Part shown: positions 35,769-46,244 of the stretch, piece by piece
How positions within the stretch are numbered: position 1 is the stretch's first letter
Layout of the letters: each line of letters begins with the position of its first letter
Assembly (NCBI RefSeq): GCF_016808095.1
Contig: NC_068979.1
Coordinates: 29,779,960-29,843,959, forward strand
Direction: 5' to 3'
DNA from: Vigna angularis
Taxonomy: Eukaryota > Streptophyta > Magnoliopsida > Fabales > Fabaceae
Length of the DNA: 64,000 nucleotides
Notes under the pieces: model-generated
Databases searched by the model: none
What the model was told of the DNA's origin: nothing
The model's input: the letters and a program-made list of their open reading frames with translations, nothing else
Translations under genes and position numbers: made by a program

Positions 35769-36989
35769 GTTTAATGTCTCAATAGATCCCTATTTTCGTC
35801 TAGAATTTCAAATAGGTCCCTTTATTTTTTGACGTCTCAATTGGGTCCTTATTTTTGTTAATTTGATGCAAATAAATCCTTTCCATCAATTTCATCAAAC
35901 GGCGTTAATAATTGTGTGACGTGACCTGGTGACACTGCATTTTTAATACACGTGTCTACCTTCTTCTCCTAAGTCTGCAACCATGGTATCTACCCTCCGT
36001 TTGTTATCTAAAGAACTTACATTTGAAGATGGTAAATTCGCTGTTTGTTTCCCAGGGACTGCACATCTTGAACATTTCCAAGCACACCACTGTGGAATTT
36101 AACCTTGCCAAACTTGTAATTTTCAGCTTCTCTAGAATCACCAAGCAACTTGACGCCGCAAAAGGGAGATTGAGGTCTTCAAGAGGGAGATATACCAGTA
36201 GCAGCTGCTCTTGAGCGACGGAAGGGAGAGAGTCTACCTGGAAGTAATTCACCAGAATAGGTAAATCTATTTGATTCACTAGCCAATTTCTTTTTACCCT
36301 CTTGCTTGTCAGGTGACGGTGCCTTGGAGCTTGATTTGTTCCTATGAATTGCATCCCAAGCCTGTAGAAAATATTCATGATTGTAAGTAAATATGTCAAA
36401 AAAAACCACTTGAACTTGCTGATTCAGGGTTGAAGGGTGTAAAATTGGTCCATTTTTCTCACCTTCTTTACATATGGAATTGGGCTAAAAGATCTAATAT
36501 GAGAAGTTTTGTTAGGTTTCACAACCTCACTGGCTGAAGGCAAGGAAACCTGGTTTTTCATTTTCATCGCAGCCACAGGATTCATTAAGCACAATGAATT
36601 CCTGATATGTAATATAGGTAATAACCCACAACCTTTAGCTGCAATATTAGAAGAGTTTTCATATTCGTTACCATCACCTTCGTCTTCACTTTATTCCTCT
36701 TGATTTCCCAGTTGCAGAGAAAATGGATGTTCCAGCAAAAAGAATAATATCATTTTCCATCGTTGCCCTTTCTTTAATAATTTCAGCAAAAATTATAATA
36801 TTGACACGTGTATTAAAAATGCAGTGTCACCAGGCCACGTCACACACTCATTAACGTCGTTTGATGAAATTGACGGAAAGGATTTATTTGCATCAAATTA
36901 ACAAAAATAAAGACCCAATTGAGACGTCAAAAAATAAAGGGACCTATTTAAAATTCTGGACAAAAATAGGGACCTATTGAGACATTAAA
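35769..36989. mobile_element. Mutator-like element D with gene fragment
   Basis: Inverted repeats of about 187 bp (35770-35956 and 36803-36989) run from TTTAATGTCTCAATAG inward to CACGTGTC. They share CAATTGGGTC, GCAAATAAATCCTTTCC and GTGACACTGCATTTTTAATA. A-runs flank both ends, so the target duplication cannot be read exactly. The ends differ from the GGGTTAAATATG family at 9-15 kb. There is no transposase; the interior is a plant gene fragment on the minus strand. Confidence 0.78.
36000..36720 (-). pseudogene. Captured intron-containing plant gene fragment (DUF688-like?)
   Basis: On the minus strand one exon reads EDEGDGNEYENSSNIAAKGC, GLLPILHIRNSLCLMNPVAA and TSHIRSFSPIPYVKK. It stops at a GTGAG donor (36462), and after a 101-bp intron ending CTACAG (36362) reads AWDAIHRNKSSSKAPSPDKQ and YSGELLPGRLSPFRRS. 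The splice is in frame, so the piece was copied from genomic DNA with its intron. The CGLLP-to-LCLMNPV block recalls plant DUF688-type proteins of unknown function; this is from memory and tentative. Start and end of the source gene are missing and a TGA breaks the upstream part, so it is a fragment. Confidence 0.65.
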
Positions 36990-37184
36990 AAAAAAACAAT
37001 ACACAGTAAAATTATAATTCATATGATACACAATGGTGTAATTTTACTTTAATTTTATTGTAATGGACAGATTTTGAAAATATTATAAAATGGATAAGTC
37101 GTACCAGGAAAAACTTCACTTAAAGAAGTTGCGTTCCATACTAAAATCGTTATTCAAATCATAACTATAACTCATAAAAAGCAA

Positions 37185-37257
37185 CACGCCCAGTGGGACT
37201 CGAACCCACAATCGCTTGATTAGAAGTCAAGCGCCTTATCCATTAGGCCATGGGCGC
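37185..37257 (-). tRNA. tRNA-Arg (anticodon UCU)
   Basis: On the minus strand the 73-nt sequence has acceptor arm GCGCCCA paired with TGGGCGT (one G-U pair) and a D-arm GGCCTAATGGATAAGGC. The anticodon stem CTTGA/TCAAG holds loop CTTCTAA (anticodon TCT), and the T-arm GTGGGTTCGAGTCCCAC includes the B-box. A TTTTT run four bases after the 3' end is a Pol III terminator. No intron and no mismatched stems. It reads AGA codons. Confidence 0.96.
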
Positions 37258-38405
37258 TTTTAATGTTAGTTTTATGGTTAGTTTATATTTAACAAATAAA
37301 CATACATAAACAGAGCTTAAATTTGCAACTTATTTGTTTTACCCATTATACCATCATATATTTTCTTTGTTATTGATAAAAAAATATTCATTTGATTTAA
37401 TATAAAAATGTAAAAATATATGCATCACACAATTAACATGAATATTTATATACAAAATAATACGCATAGAATTATTTCGCTTTCACAAATACAAACTTAA
37501 AATTATTGTAACAAGATGAACAAATTATAAATATATAATTTCATAACACTTAAAGATAAAAAAATAATAATAAATAATTACATTAAATTATACATATATC
37601 ATCATAAAAAAGAATTAGAAGAACACAAATTGTGTTGACTCAGTTATAGTCATCATCCGCTAGTTTCATCTTTAATTTTAAGTCCAAAAGTATGAGATAA
37701 GGGTGAATTTCATGTCAATTTGTAAATATATATTAAAGGATGTCAACTAACAAAGCAACCATAACGAAGAAATGTTAAAGTCATAACCCATAATTTCCTC
37801 TGATTTTAGAAACTGAGTTTATTGGTCTAACAACTTTAATGAAAAAATGAAAGTGTATAGAACAACTAAGTAAACGAGAAAAACTTATTTATATTAAGCA
37901 CATTGCTTTAACTTATCTTTAATTCTTCCTTTTAAGTACTACTTCACTAACTTTTTAGGTCATTAAGTTGTTTTTCTTAATTTCATAAATTAGTGATTAA
38001 TATGTATCATTTCTTTTGGACGTCCTTTTCTTTTTGAAAGAAAATCTTAAGCTTAACGTATATTTAAAATTTATTTTCAAAATAATTTTTTTAAATTAAA
38101 AAAATGTAAATATATTTCATAGATATAACCTAAAAAAGTTATCACGAAAAGTGTAAGCTCCTTTTCTCTTTTTCTTTTCTTTCTCTTCCCTTCTTAAACT
38201 AGCTTTTTTTCACATCTTTTGATGTTTAGTTTTTTTTACCCCAAATAATTAATGTTTTAGAATTGGGTTGTGTTTTCTGTTTATAATATATAAAGTTTAC
38301 CGTTTTTGTTCTTATAATTTTAAAATAATCTTTATATTCACGATTATTTATATAATTCTAATAAATATATTTTCTTTTCCATTTTTGTAATATAAATAGT
38401 CTCTT
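37258..38405. other. Intergenic, AT-rich
   Basis: No gene, RNA or clear transposon border seen between the tRNA gene and the degenerate repeat field. Confidence 0.5.
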
Positions 38406-39605
38406 AATATGAACTTGTTCTATTCTAATTTAGACTAATCTTGACCCAACCTAGTTTAACCTTGTTTGCATCCAAATTTTCTAATCTAAATTAGGACATA
38501 TTCGAACTACTTTTGTATGAACTAGGTTTAATCGAACCTAACCTACATCTAGCATGGTTTGACCTTACTTGACTCTGATCCAAAATTTCTTAACATAGGT
38601 CAGAGTCATTTCAACACAACCTTACATGGCTTAATCTAGATTTGGTCAGCCGAGGCATATCTCAACTCAATTTGATACATAGTTGACTTAACTCAACATT
38701 ACCTGGGCTTGAAAAACTTTACATGACATGAACTAGGCCTAACTCAGCTTGACTTGAATCCAACCCAATTTGGAAAAACATGGGTCCAACCCAATTGATC
38801 AGAGCTTGTTTGAACTCAACCTATTTTGGCCTAATCTGACTCGACCCAACTTGGCCTAACCTAAACTTAAGTCATCTTGCAATCCATTTCTATCAAACCA
38901 ACTTGACATAACCTGACCTTACCTAACTTGACTTGTACCCAACCCAACCTTACCTATAATGACTTGTGTCTGACTAAGCCTAACCTAGATCTTATACATC
39001 TAAGCTTAAAATGTGTCTAGATTGACTCAAATTTACTTAGGCTGACCAACTTGGCCCAACATGGTTCCAACCTGATTTAAATCAAACTCATCTCAACCTA
39101 ACCTAAATTGGCCCTAATTGGGTTTGACTAGGTCAAACTCGACCTGACTCAATAGAAATTGGACTTAATCCAACTTGTCTTAGACTCATATGAACTTAAC
39201 TCAATCTAATCCTAACTTAAACTAGCTTGGAACCATCTTAACATGGTTTCAACCTCTTCTAACTTAACATGAGTCTGATAGGCCTTACCCATATTGTCCT
39301 AGGTTGGACTTAGCTCGACTTGACTTTGTCCAAAATAGGCTCAGCTTAACTTGGATTAATGTGGGTCTAGCTAGACTTAAATTGGACCCATCTTAGCTTG
39401 ACTTGGTCCAAATTGAACTTAACCTAACTTGATTTGGAACAACTCTATCCTTGTCTAAATATGCACCCTATCCATGTTAACCTAACATGCATTTTATCCA
39501 TGTTAACCTAACATGGGTCTGATTGGACTTGGTCTAATTTGGACAAACTAGATACAACTTCGCATGGCCTCACTTAACTTAACTTTGCTAATAAGAACTT
39601 GGGTT
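38406..39605. repeat. 1.2-kb field of degenerate ACTTGA / CAACCTAAC repeats
   Basis: For about 1200 bp the sequence is a mosaic of short words such as AACCTAACTTGACTTG, CCAACCCAATTTGG and CATGTTAACCTAACATG, without one clean period. GC is higher than in the flanks, all frames have stops, and A-run-rich AT DNA surrounds it. One exact local duplication (ATCCATGTTAACCTAACATG) is at about 39470-39515. It behaves like a decayed satellite or cryptic simple repeat and ends in an AT microsatellite. Confidence 0.65.
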
Positions 39606-39613
39606 TCAATTTG

Positions 39614-39616
<3 letters not shown>

Positions 39617-39686
<70 letters not shown>
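39617..39686. repeat. (AT)n microsatellite, about 35 units
   Basis: Uninterrupted TA dinucleotides follow the degenerate repeat field. Confidence 0.95.
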
Positions 39687-39689
<3 letters not shown>

Positions 39690-41905
39690 AATTAAATAAA
39701 TATATATTTTTATCTTGGTTTTCAAAGAAAAATATTTATTTTAAATATTGTTCGTGAATTAGTTTTAAGTTAACCCATGAGAAGGATTTTGGTTGTATGA
39801 ACTTTTACTTAAACGAGTCCCTTGGTGTTATAAACTTTTTTTTTATCATAACTAGAGCAGTTATTTGAGCTTAAATGAGTCTCTTCTAAAACCAAGCCTT
39901 ATTTTTCTAGCCCGCATAACAGGGGCTTTTTAAAAGTTGCAGCCCCAAAGTTCTATGTAAAGTGGGTTGGTGCAAGCTTAGGGTGAGGTTCCTCCCCAAA
40001 ACTAAATTAGTTTATTTTTAATGTATTTTCATTTATTTCTTTAGTTTGTTTTGCAATTTCTCTTCAGTAATTTCTAAGTTTCGCATGATATTTTATTAGT
40101 ATCTTTTTTTCCCTTCACTCTAAACATCTTTCTGCAATGTTGAATACCTAAGAAAAATTATAGTTTAAAAGTTTTATTACACAAGAGTAATTTTTTATTA
40201 TCTAATAAAACAAAGGTAATTTTGATAGAAAAAAGTGTTATAATTATTTTGCACAAGTTTTAAAAAAAATATTTTTTTCTCAGAAGAATTATTCTTTAAA
40301 AATCAAATAAGTTATTATTTTTATAAAACATTACTAATATATATAATATAAACATTTTTGTGTATCAAAAATAAAAAAATACAGAATTTTATAAAATTAA
40401 AAAAAAAAACTAAATATGAATATAATTGCATAATTTAATTCAAAAATACATTATGAGAGCTTAGTCAGATAATTTTTTAATATTATTTAAAAATATATTA
40501 TTAGAAATAAAATAATTAACATTATTTAAAAATATATTATTAGAAATAAAATAATTAACAGGTTAAAAGAAGACTCATGATACATAAAGTTGTATGGATA
40601 TTTAACTTTGTAAACTTGTTTTGTAAAAGACTTTTTTGTCTTTCTGAAATTTGTTAGTCCAAACCCATATAGAGTAGGATCAAATCCTATAATGGACTAA
40701 TTTAACGGGTTTAATCGTAACCCGTTTAAACCAATACTGTATCATCTATATATTAAGCTATTTTTATTATCTTTACTTATATACATATATACATTTTCAT
40801 ATGATAAAAAAAAGTAATCAATTATGGTGATGGAAAAAAATAAGTTCAGAGACCAAAAATTAAAAATAAAAATAAAAATCAACTAAAAACAACCACACTA
40901 TTAAAAGCAAAATATATATAAATACTTTTTATGAAATCTAAAACTTGTTTAATTCAAACAAAAATAAGAATGCATTAAATGTTCACATAAATTTTTTTTA
41001 CAAGATGAATGTAATTTTAAGGGTAGTGATTCAGTTATGCCTTCTTATATATTTTACGAATAAAAAACTAAGATGAAATGATTAAGCATTAGAGTTTGCA
41101 CAGTACAGTGTAAGTACGTTAAAGGTTGAACAGAATTAATCCTGCAATCATGAGCGACATGGTTAAACAACAAAAGCAGTTTTATGTCTGTAGAAAGAAC
41201 ACATATAAACAGACATCATCATCGTCCAGCTTTTCCCACAATCTAGAAACCTGTGGGGTGCTGAATCATCATGGAAAATGGTCAACATGCTATGAACCTG
41301 TTTAATTATGTTTTTGTTTTCTAGTGCTTTGACTGGAATTAATCATACTATTTCAACAACATCAATGCCTTCCAAAAACAACACATAATTAGGATACAAA
41401 ATGCTTGATAAAGTTTAATTATTAAATTACGCATCGATAAAAAATAAATATTATATATATATATAATGATGAAACGTAAAATTAAAGCTAACTTACAATG
41501 AGAAAATAATTTATCCATAAATGGATGGAAATTAAACTGACACTATTGCTAAGGAGAAGTATATTGGAGTATATATAATTATATATTATTATATAATATA
41601 ATACAATTGACCAAATAACTTTATTATCATGGATTTTGAAATGAATATTTTACGTGATATTCACTATGTTAAACTTATAAGGTAAAATATTTAAACTTCA
41701 GTTATAAATGAAACACAAGTGACCCCTTCTAGTATTGGTCCCTTTTATCTTTTAAATTGAGTTAATTTGATCAATGATAATTCACTTTTGAAATATACTT
41801 TCAAATATATTATATTGATTCATTACCTGAAATTTGGGTCATTATTAGATATACCTCAGTATAAAAATTATGGAAATGAATTGATGTTGAAACAAAGAAC
41901 GACTA
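39690..41905. other. Intergenic, AT-rich, with a 39-bp tandem duplication
   Basis: No gene seen. Positions 40482-40560 hold two adjacent copies of a 39-bp unit beginning ATTATTTAAAAATATATTAT. A short inverted repeat AACGGGTT/AACCCGTT lies at about 40705-40728. Confidence 0.5.
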
Positions 41906-42850
41906 CACAGTGTTAATACCCAATTTCGTCCGGGTAAATATAATTCATCACAAAAATAAATAAAAAAAAACATAAAAAAAAACCAAAATGAAAAATACTA
42001 TTTATTTTACTTTTTGCACCCCCAAATTTTCTTTTAAACACTTAATCCAATGGCCCAAAATAATCTCTTACTTTTTTACTTCCTCATCACCTCTTTTCTC
42101 TTATTACACCCCACTCTCCACATCACCATCCACATCACCCTCCACATCTCATTCCACATCATCTACCTTTTTCATTTACTTTTTCCACATCATTTCCATA
42201 TTAATTTTATATATCAACTTTTCTAACTATTCCACTTACTTTTTTTAATTATATCTTCTCCATCAACATTTTTTATTATCCATTTTTCTCCACCTTATTT
42301 TTCCACCCACTTTTTATATTATTTCTTTCACTTATTTTCCACATTAACTTTTACTATTCACTATATTTTATTTCACCTAATTTCTCCACCAACTTTTTAT
42401 ATTATTTCTTCCACTTAATTTCCATACCTAATTTCTCCACCATTTTTTTTATATTATTTCTTTCACTTATTTTCCACATTAACTTTTACTATTCACTATA
42501 TTTTATTTTACCTACTTTCTCCACCAACTTTTTATATTATTTCTTTCACTTAATTTCCATACCTAATTTCTCCACCACCTTTTTATATTATTTCTTTCAC
42601 TTAATTTCCATACCTAATTTCTCCACCAACTTTTTATATTATTTCTTTCACTTATTTTCCACATTAACTTTTACTATTCACTATATTTTATTTCACCTAA
42701 TTTTTCCACAAATTTTTATATTATTTCTTTCACTTATTTTCCACATTAACTTTTTCTATTCATCTTTTTTTTATTATATTTTATTTCATCTAAATTTTCC
42801 ACCAACTTATTATATTATTTTTATTCATCAACTTTCTTCATCCTTAACTC

Positions 42851-42858
42851 TATAAATA
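42851..42858 (+). promoter_or_regulatory. TATA box of the solo LTR promoter
   Basis: TATAAATA sits about 940 bp inside the LTR and is followed after ~30 bp by a C/A-rich start region (CTTCACTTCACACACAC). This is the standard U3/R layout. Confidence 0.6.
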
Positions 42859-43822
42859 CCTACATTCTCTTCACTTCACACACACAAAAAAATTACATAA
42901 TATCCATCTCTTCTCTCTCAAACATCTTTATTTCCACTCCAAAACTCTACTTCATTTTTCTCTCCCACACTACATATCTTTCCACACATTTCTTATCACC
43001 CCTATTATCATGAAACATTTCAATACACCCCTTCAGCAAACCATATCAACATGTTTCACCCACAAAATTGATTTCCATCATCATGACCAAACACTAAAAT
43101 CCTTTCCCCACTCATCTCTTCAAAACTGAGCTGCTGCTAGTCCAGAGGTCAAAAAATTATGTGTGAGTATTCAAATGAAAACCCTTTGAGTCTAGAATCT
43201 AACCCAAAAAGTTTCATTGCAATTAGAGTTCTGTGGAAAAAGATATGAGCCAAACAGTAAACCAAGGTCAGTGCCAGAAACGAAACAGCCAAACCTGATT
43301 TCAAAATTATACTGCATCTCGTCCAGAGGTCCAAAAATTATGTGTGAGTTATCAAATGAAAGCCCTCTAAATCTAGTTTCTACAGAAAAAAGTTTCATTA
43401 TGTTTGGAGTTTTGTAGAAAAAATTATCAGTGAAACATTCAGTAAAGGTCAGTGAAAAAGAAAGGACTGAAACACATTTTGTCTCTGCAAGTAAACAAAG
43501 AAGGAATTGGGCCTAAATACACCATTTCAGGATGCACCCAAGTGTTCCTATTTTCGCCCCTGGCATATCAAAAGTTGAAGAAAGAGTATTGGTCCAAACG
43601 AAGGAGTTCAATTTTATTCTCTGCACCCCTGGTTTTTATCTCTGCACCCCTATTTTTATTGATCACGCTTTATTTTTAAAGTTTTTATTTCTTTATTTCT
43701 TTTACTGTATGTAGCCCTTTGTGTGATAACTACACTCTTGTATATTGTATTTTGTCGGGTTTGTTCGTAAAAAATAAAAAAAAATATATAAAAAAAAATA
43801 TAAAATTAAAAATTAAAAAAAC

Positions 43823-44250
43823 TACAAAAATATGTTTTAAAGGTTTAGGCACATGTGTGATCACACGCATCGTCCTTGTGCTAAAAATTTTTTCTCTTTC
43901 TCAATTAAAATTACAAAAATATGTTTTAAAGGTTTAGGCACATGTGTGATCGCACGCATCGTCCTTGTGCCAAAAACCTTTTCTCTTTCTTCAAAATCCC
44001 AAAAATATGTTTTAAAGGTTTAGGCACATGTGTGATCACACGCATCGTCCTTGTGCCAAAAACTTTTTCTCTTTCTTCAAAAAAAATGTCAAAAATACAT
44101 TTCAAAGGTTTAAGCACATGTGTGATCGCACGCATCGTCCTTGTGCTAAAAACCTTTTCTCTCTTTTAAATAAAATTACAAAAATATGTTTTAAAGGTTT
44201 AGGCACATGTGTGATCGCACGCATCGTCCTTGTGCTAAAAACCTTTTCAT
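43823..44250. repeat. Five tandem copies of an 86-90 bp unit inside the solo LTR
   Basis: Each unit contains TATGTTTTAAAGGTTTAGGC, then ACATGTGTGATCRCACGCAT, then CGTCCTTGTGC and an A/T-rich spacer ending in TTTTCTCT. Copies start near 43824, 43914, 44000, 44088 and 44176. ACATGTGTGATCACACGCAT is itself near-palindromic. Open frames across the repeats are by-products of the period and not genes. Confidence 0.92.
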
Positions 44251-44337
44251 TCTCCTAAATCAAAAAATACAAAAAAAAATATAAAGTCATAAAAAACCAA
44301 AAACATCAACATTTTCAAACAACAAACAATATCGCCT

Positions 44338-44565
44338 TGCAGAACTACGTGATCCTTGATTCTCCATCAAAAGTGGAGATACGTAGGAGCAAGGCCAGTC
44401 CTTGTCAGGCTCATTCTCCCAAAAATCCAAATTATCCATAACAAGTTTTCAAACAATTTTCCAAACAAATTTCTCAAACAGTTTCTAAACGAACTACGGA
44501 ACCCTGATTTCTCATTCTGAATGAGAATACGTAGGAGCAAGGTCAATCCTTGTCGGGCCCAAAAA
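44338..44565. repeat. Two copies of a hairpin-bearing block in the solo LTR
   Basis: Blocks at about 44340-44410 and 44490-44560 both read GAACTAC, then an inverted repeat (TGATTCTCCA/TGGAGATACG; TTTCTCATTC/GAATGAGAAT), then TACGTAGGAGCAAGG and TCCTTGTCRGG. The duplicated stem-loop with flanks kept constant suggests a functional RNA or DNA element of the retroelement. Confidence 0.65.
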
Positions 44566-45001
44566 GCTAAAAAAGATTGTTTGTTTTTTTAGAGTTTTTA
44601 TTTCAAGGTAAAGTTAAACATTTTAAAAACCACATCATATTCGCATATTTAATTAAAGGTACTGCCTTAAGGCAGGCGTTGTAGGGTGCTAATACCTTCC
44701 CTACACGTAACCGACTCCCGAACCAAGAATCTGGTTCTAATAGACCATGCCTTATCATTTTATGGTTTTTCCGTAGTTTTCCAGAATAAACTATGGTGGC
44801 GACTCCAATCTCTTTTTCTTAAATACTTTTCATCTTTTTCGGATCGTCGTCCCGTCGCGATTTTTTCCGGTTGCGACACACAGTGAAAATTTGTGGGCTT
44901 CAAGAACAACTAGTAAAAAAAATAATCAACATTGTTTTTTTTTTCTTTTAATTTCCTCGTAAGATTTATTTCATGTAAAATTCCAAATGCTATTCATTAA
45001 G

Positions 45002-45006
<5 letters not shown>

Positions 45007-45081
<75 letters not shown>
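45007..45081. repeat. (AT)n microsatellite, left of the GC-rich LTR
   Basis: About 37 AT units directly abut the GC-rich segment; a second AT run continues at its right end. Confidence 0.95.
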
Positions 45082-45084
<3 letters not shown>

Positions 45085-45229
45085 CCGACCGGTCTTCCCG
45101 ACACATAGACCGAGCGAGTGGTTAAACCAATGCCGCCCAAACGGGTCACAATCATGACCGAGCGTCTAAACTAACGTTTTTTGAGCCGACATAGACCAAA
45201 CAATCCTCCAAGGTCGTCCGTCCAGGTCG

Positions 45230-45600
45230 ACCATCAGGAACGAGCGGCATGCCAAGGCCGTCCATCCAGGCCGACCATCAAGAACGAGCGGCACGCCAAG
45301 GTCGTCCATCCAGGCCGACCGACCGAGTATCCATCATTGGCCGGTCACCCTGCTGACCGGCCGTCACGACCGTCCCTCCCAGGTTGACATCATTGGTCGG
45401 TCACCCTGCTGACCAGCCGCCCAGACCGTCCCTCCCAAGTTGACATCATTGGCCGGTCGCCCTGCTGACTGGCCGCCCAGACCGTCCCTCCCAGGTTGAC
45501 ATCATTGGCCGGTCACCCTGTTGACCGGCCACAAAGACCGTCCCTCCCAGGTTGACATCCTCGACCGGTCACCCTGCTGACCGGTCGTCACGACCGTCAT
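45230..45600. repeat. Minisatellites in the U3 of the GC-rich LTR (44-bp x2, 56-bp x4-5)
   Basis: First, a 44-bp unit starting ACCATCAGGAACGAGCGGCA repeats at 45230 and 45274. Then a 56-bp unit starting GACCGTCCCTCCCAGGTTGA repeats at 45368, 45424, 45480 and 45536, with a partial copy before. The 56-bp unit includes GGCCGGTCACCCTGCTGACC, which is largely palindromic and CpG-rich. Confidence 0.9.
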
Positions 45601-45715
45601 TCACTATGCCTACTGCGCGATTAAATACTAATGACTCGTTAAAGCCCTTAATGAAGATTAAGGTATGATTAGGCCATTTTCAGGCCCACGAAAGGTAAAA
45701 GCCCATTACAATCAG

Positions 45716-45724
45716 TATAAATAG
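45716..45724 (+). promoter_or_regulatory. TATA box of the GC-rich LTR
   Basis: TATAAATAG about 640 bp inside the LTR, followed by GAGGTCCC and a transcript-start-like region. Confidence 0.55.
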
Positions 45725-46184
45725 AGGTCCCAGGTATGATTTCTGGAGGAATTCCTTACGATGCAATATATAGATGCATCACAGATCGCTCTGTCATATT
45801 ACTGACTTGAGCGTCGGAGTGCCTTTGACAAGTACCCGACCACTCGGCTTGGAGTAGGAGGACGACCACCGGGAGTGCGTAGGGAGAAACCCGCCCGGCC
45901 TCCAACATAGAGCGCGGAGCAGCGTCAGTCCGTCACGGTACCGTCCGTCACGCGCATGACCCGGCCTTCTTCAGTTCGTGGGATTCAGCAATGACCGTCC
46001 GGTTTTCGTCAGCTTCTAGTGACCCAAGCGCCAGAGCCGTTCGATCTGTTTCGACTGATGAGAAAGCGTCCGCCCGGTCCTTAGCAGCTTCATCGTTTGT
46101 CCGCCCGTCTTCACCGTTCGTAAGTATCCGCCCAGTCTTCGACAAACTTATGTGTTTTAACAGGGTCCTCACGGATTCAGTCGG

Positions 46185-46188
<4 letters not shown>

Positions 46189-46241
<53 letters not shown>
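46189..46241. repeat. (AT)n microsatellite, right of the GC-rich LTR
   Basis: About 26 AT units; likely the other half of the microsatellite split by the LTR insertion. Confidence 0.95.

Positions 46242-46244
<3 letters not shown>

Larger units (their letters stand above)
41911..44878 (+). mobile_element. Solo LTR, 2968 bp, of a large Ty3/gypsy (Ogre/Tat-like) element
   Basis: The sequence starts TGTTAATACCCAATTTCGTC and ends GGTTGCGACA (TG...CA). It is flanked on both sides by the perfect 5-bp duplication CACAG (41906-41910 and 44879-44883). No internal retroelement domain is present, so this is one LTR left after recombination. U3 holds pyrimidine-rich tandem blocks (42290-42800) built around TTTCACTTATTTTCCACATT. 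A TATA box is at 42851. The 3' part has the GGTGGCGACTCCAAT and CTAATACCTTCCCTACACG words found in large plant gypsy LTRs. The Ogre/Tat label is inferred from LTR size and end words. Confidence 0.88.
45080..46188 (+). mobile_element. GC-rich solo LTR inserted in an AT microsatellite
   Basis: A sharply bounded block of about 1.1 kb, far richer in GC than its surroundings, lies between two AT runs. Its ends TATTACCGAC and GTCGGAACA are near-inverted (expected TG...CA, the first G apparently mutated). It contains a TATA box (TATAAATAG, 45716-45724) and downstream the words GACTTGAGCGTCGGAGTGCC and CAAGTACCCGACC, typical of the R/U5 region of plant LTR retrotransposons. No coding domain is present. 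A 5-bp duplication inside AT repeats cannot be proven. Confidence 0.75.

Noticed and set aside
43823..44250. CRISPR-like direct repeats
   Set aside because: Units are 86-90 bp with similar spacers, inside an LTR of a plant nuclear genome, with no cas genes.
43719..44258. Series of repeated peptides containing FKGLGTCVI/RIVLVLKTFSL
   Set aside because: They are by-products of the 86-90 bp tandem repeat in the solo LTR, in several frames at once, with no start context.
45181..45387. Arg/Pro-rich frame in the GC-rich LTR
   Set aside because: Explained by the minisatellite; no family match.
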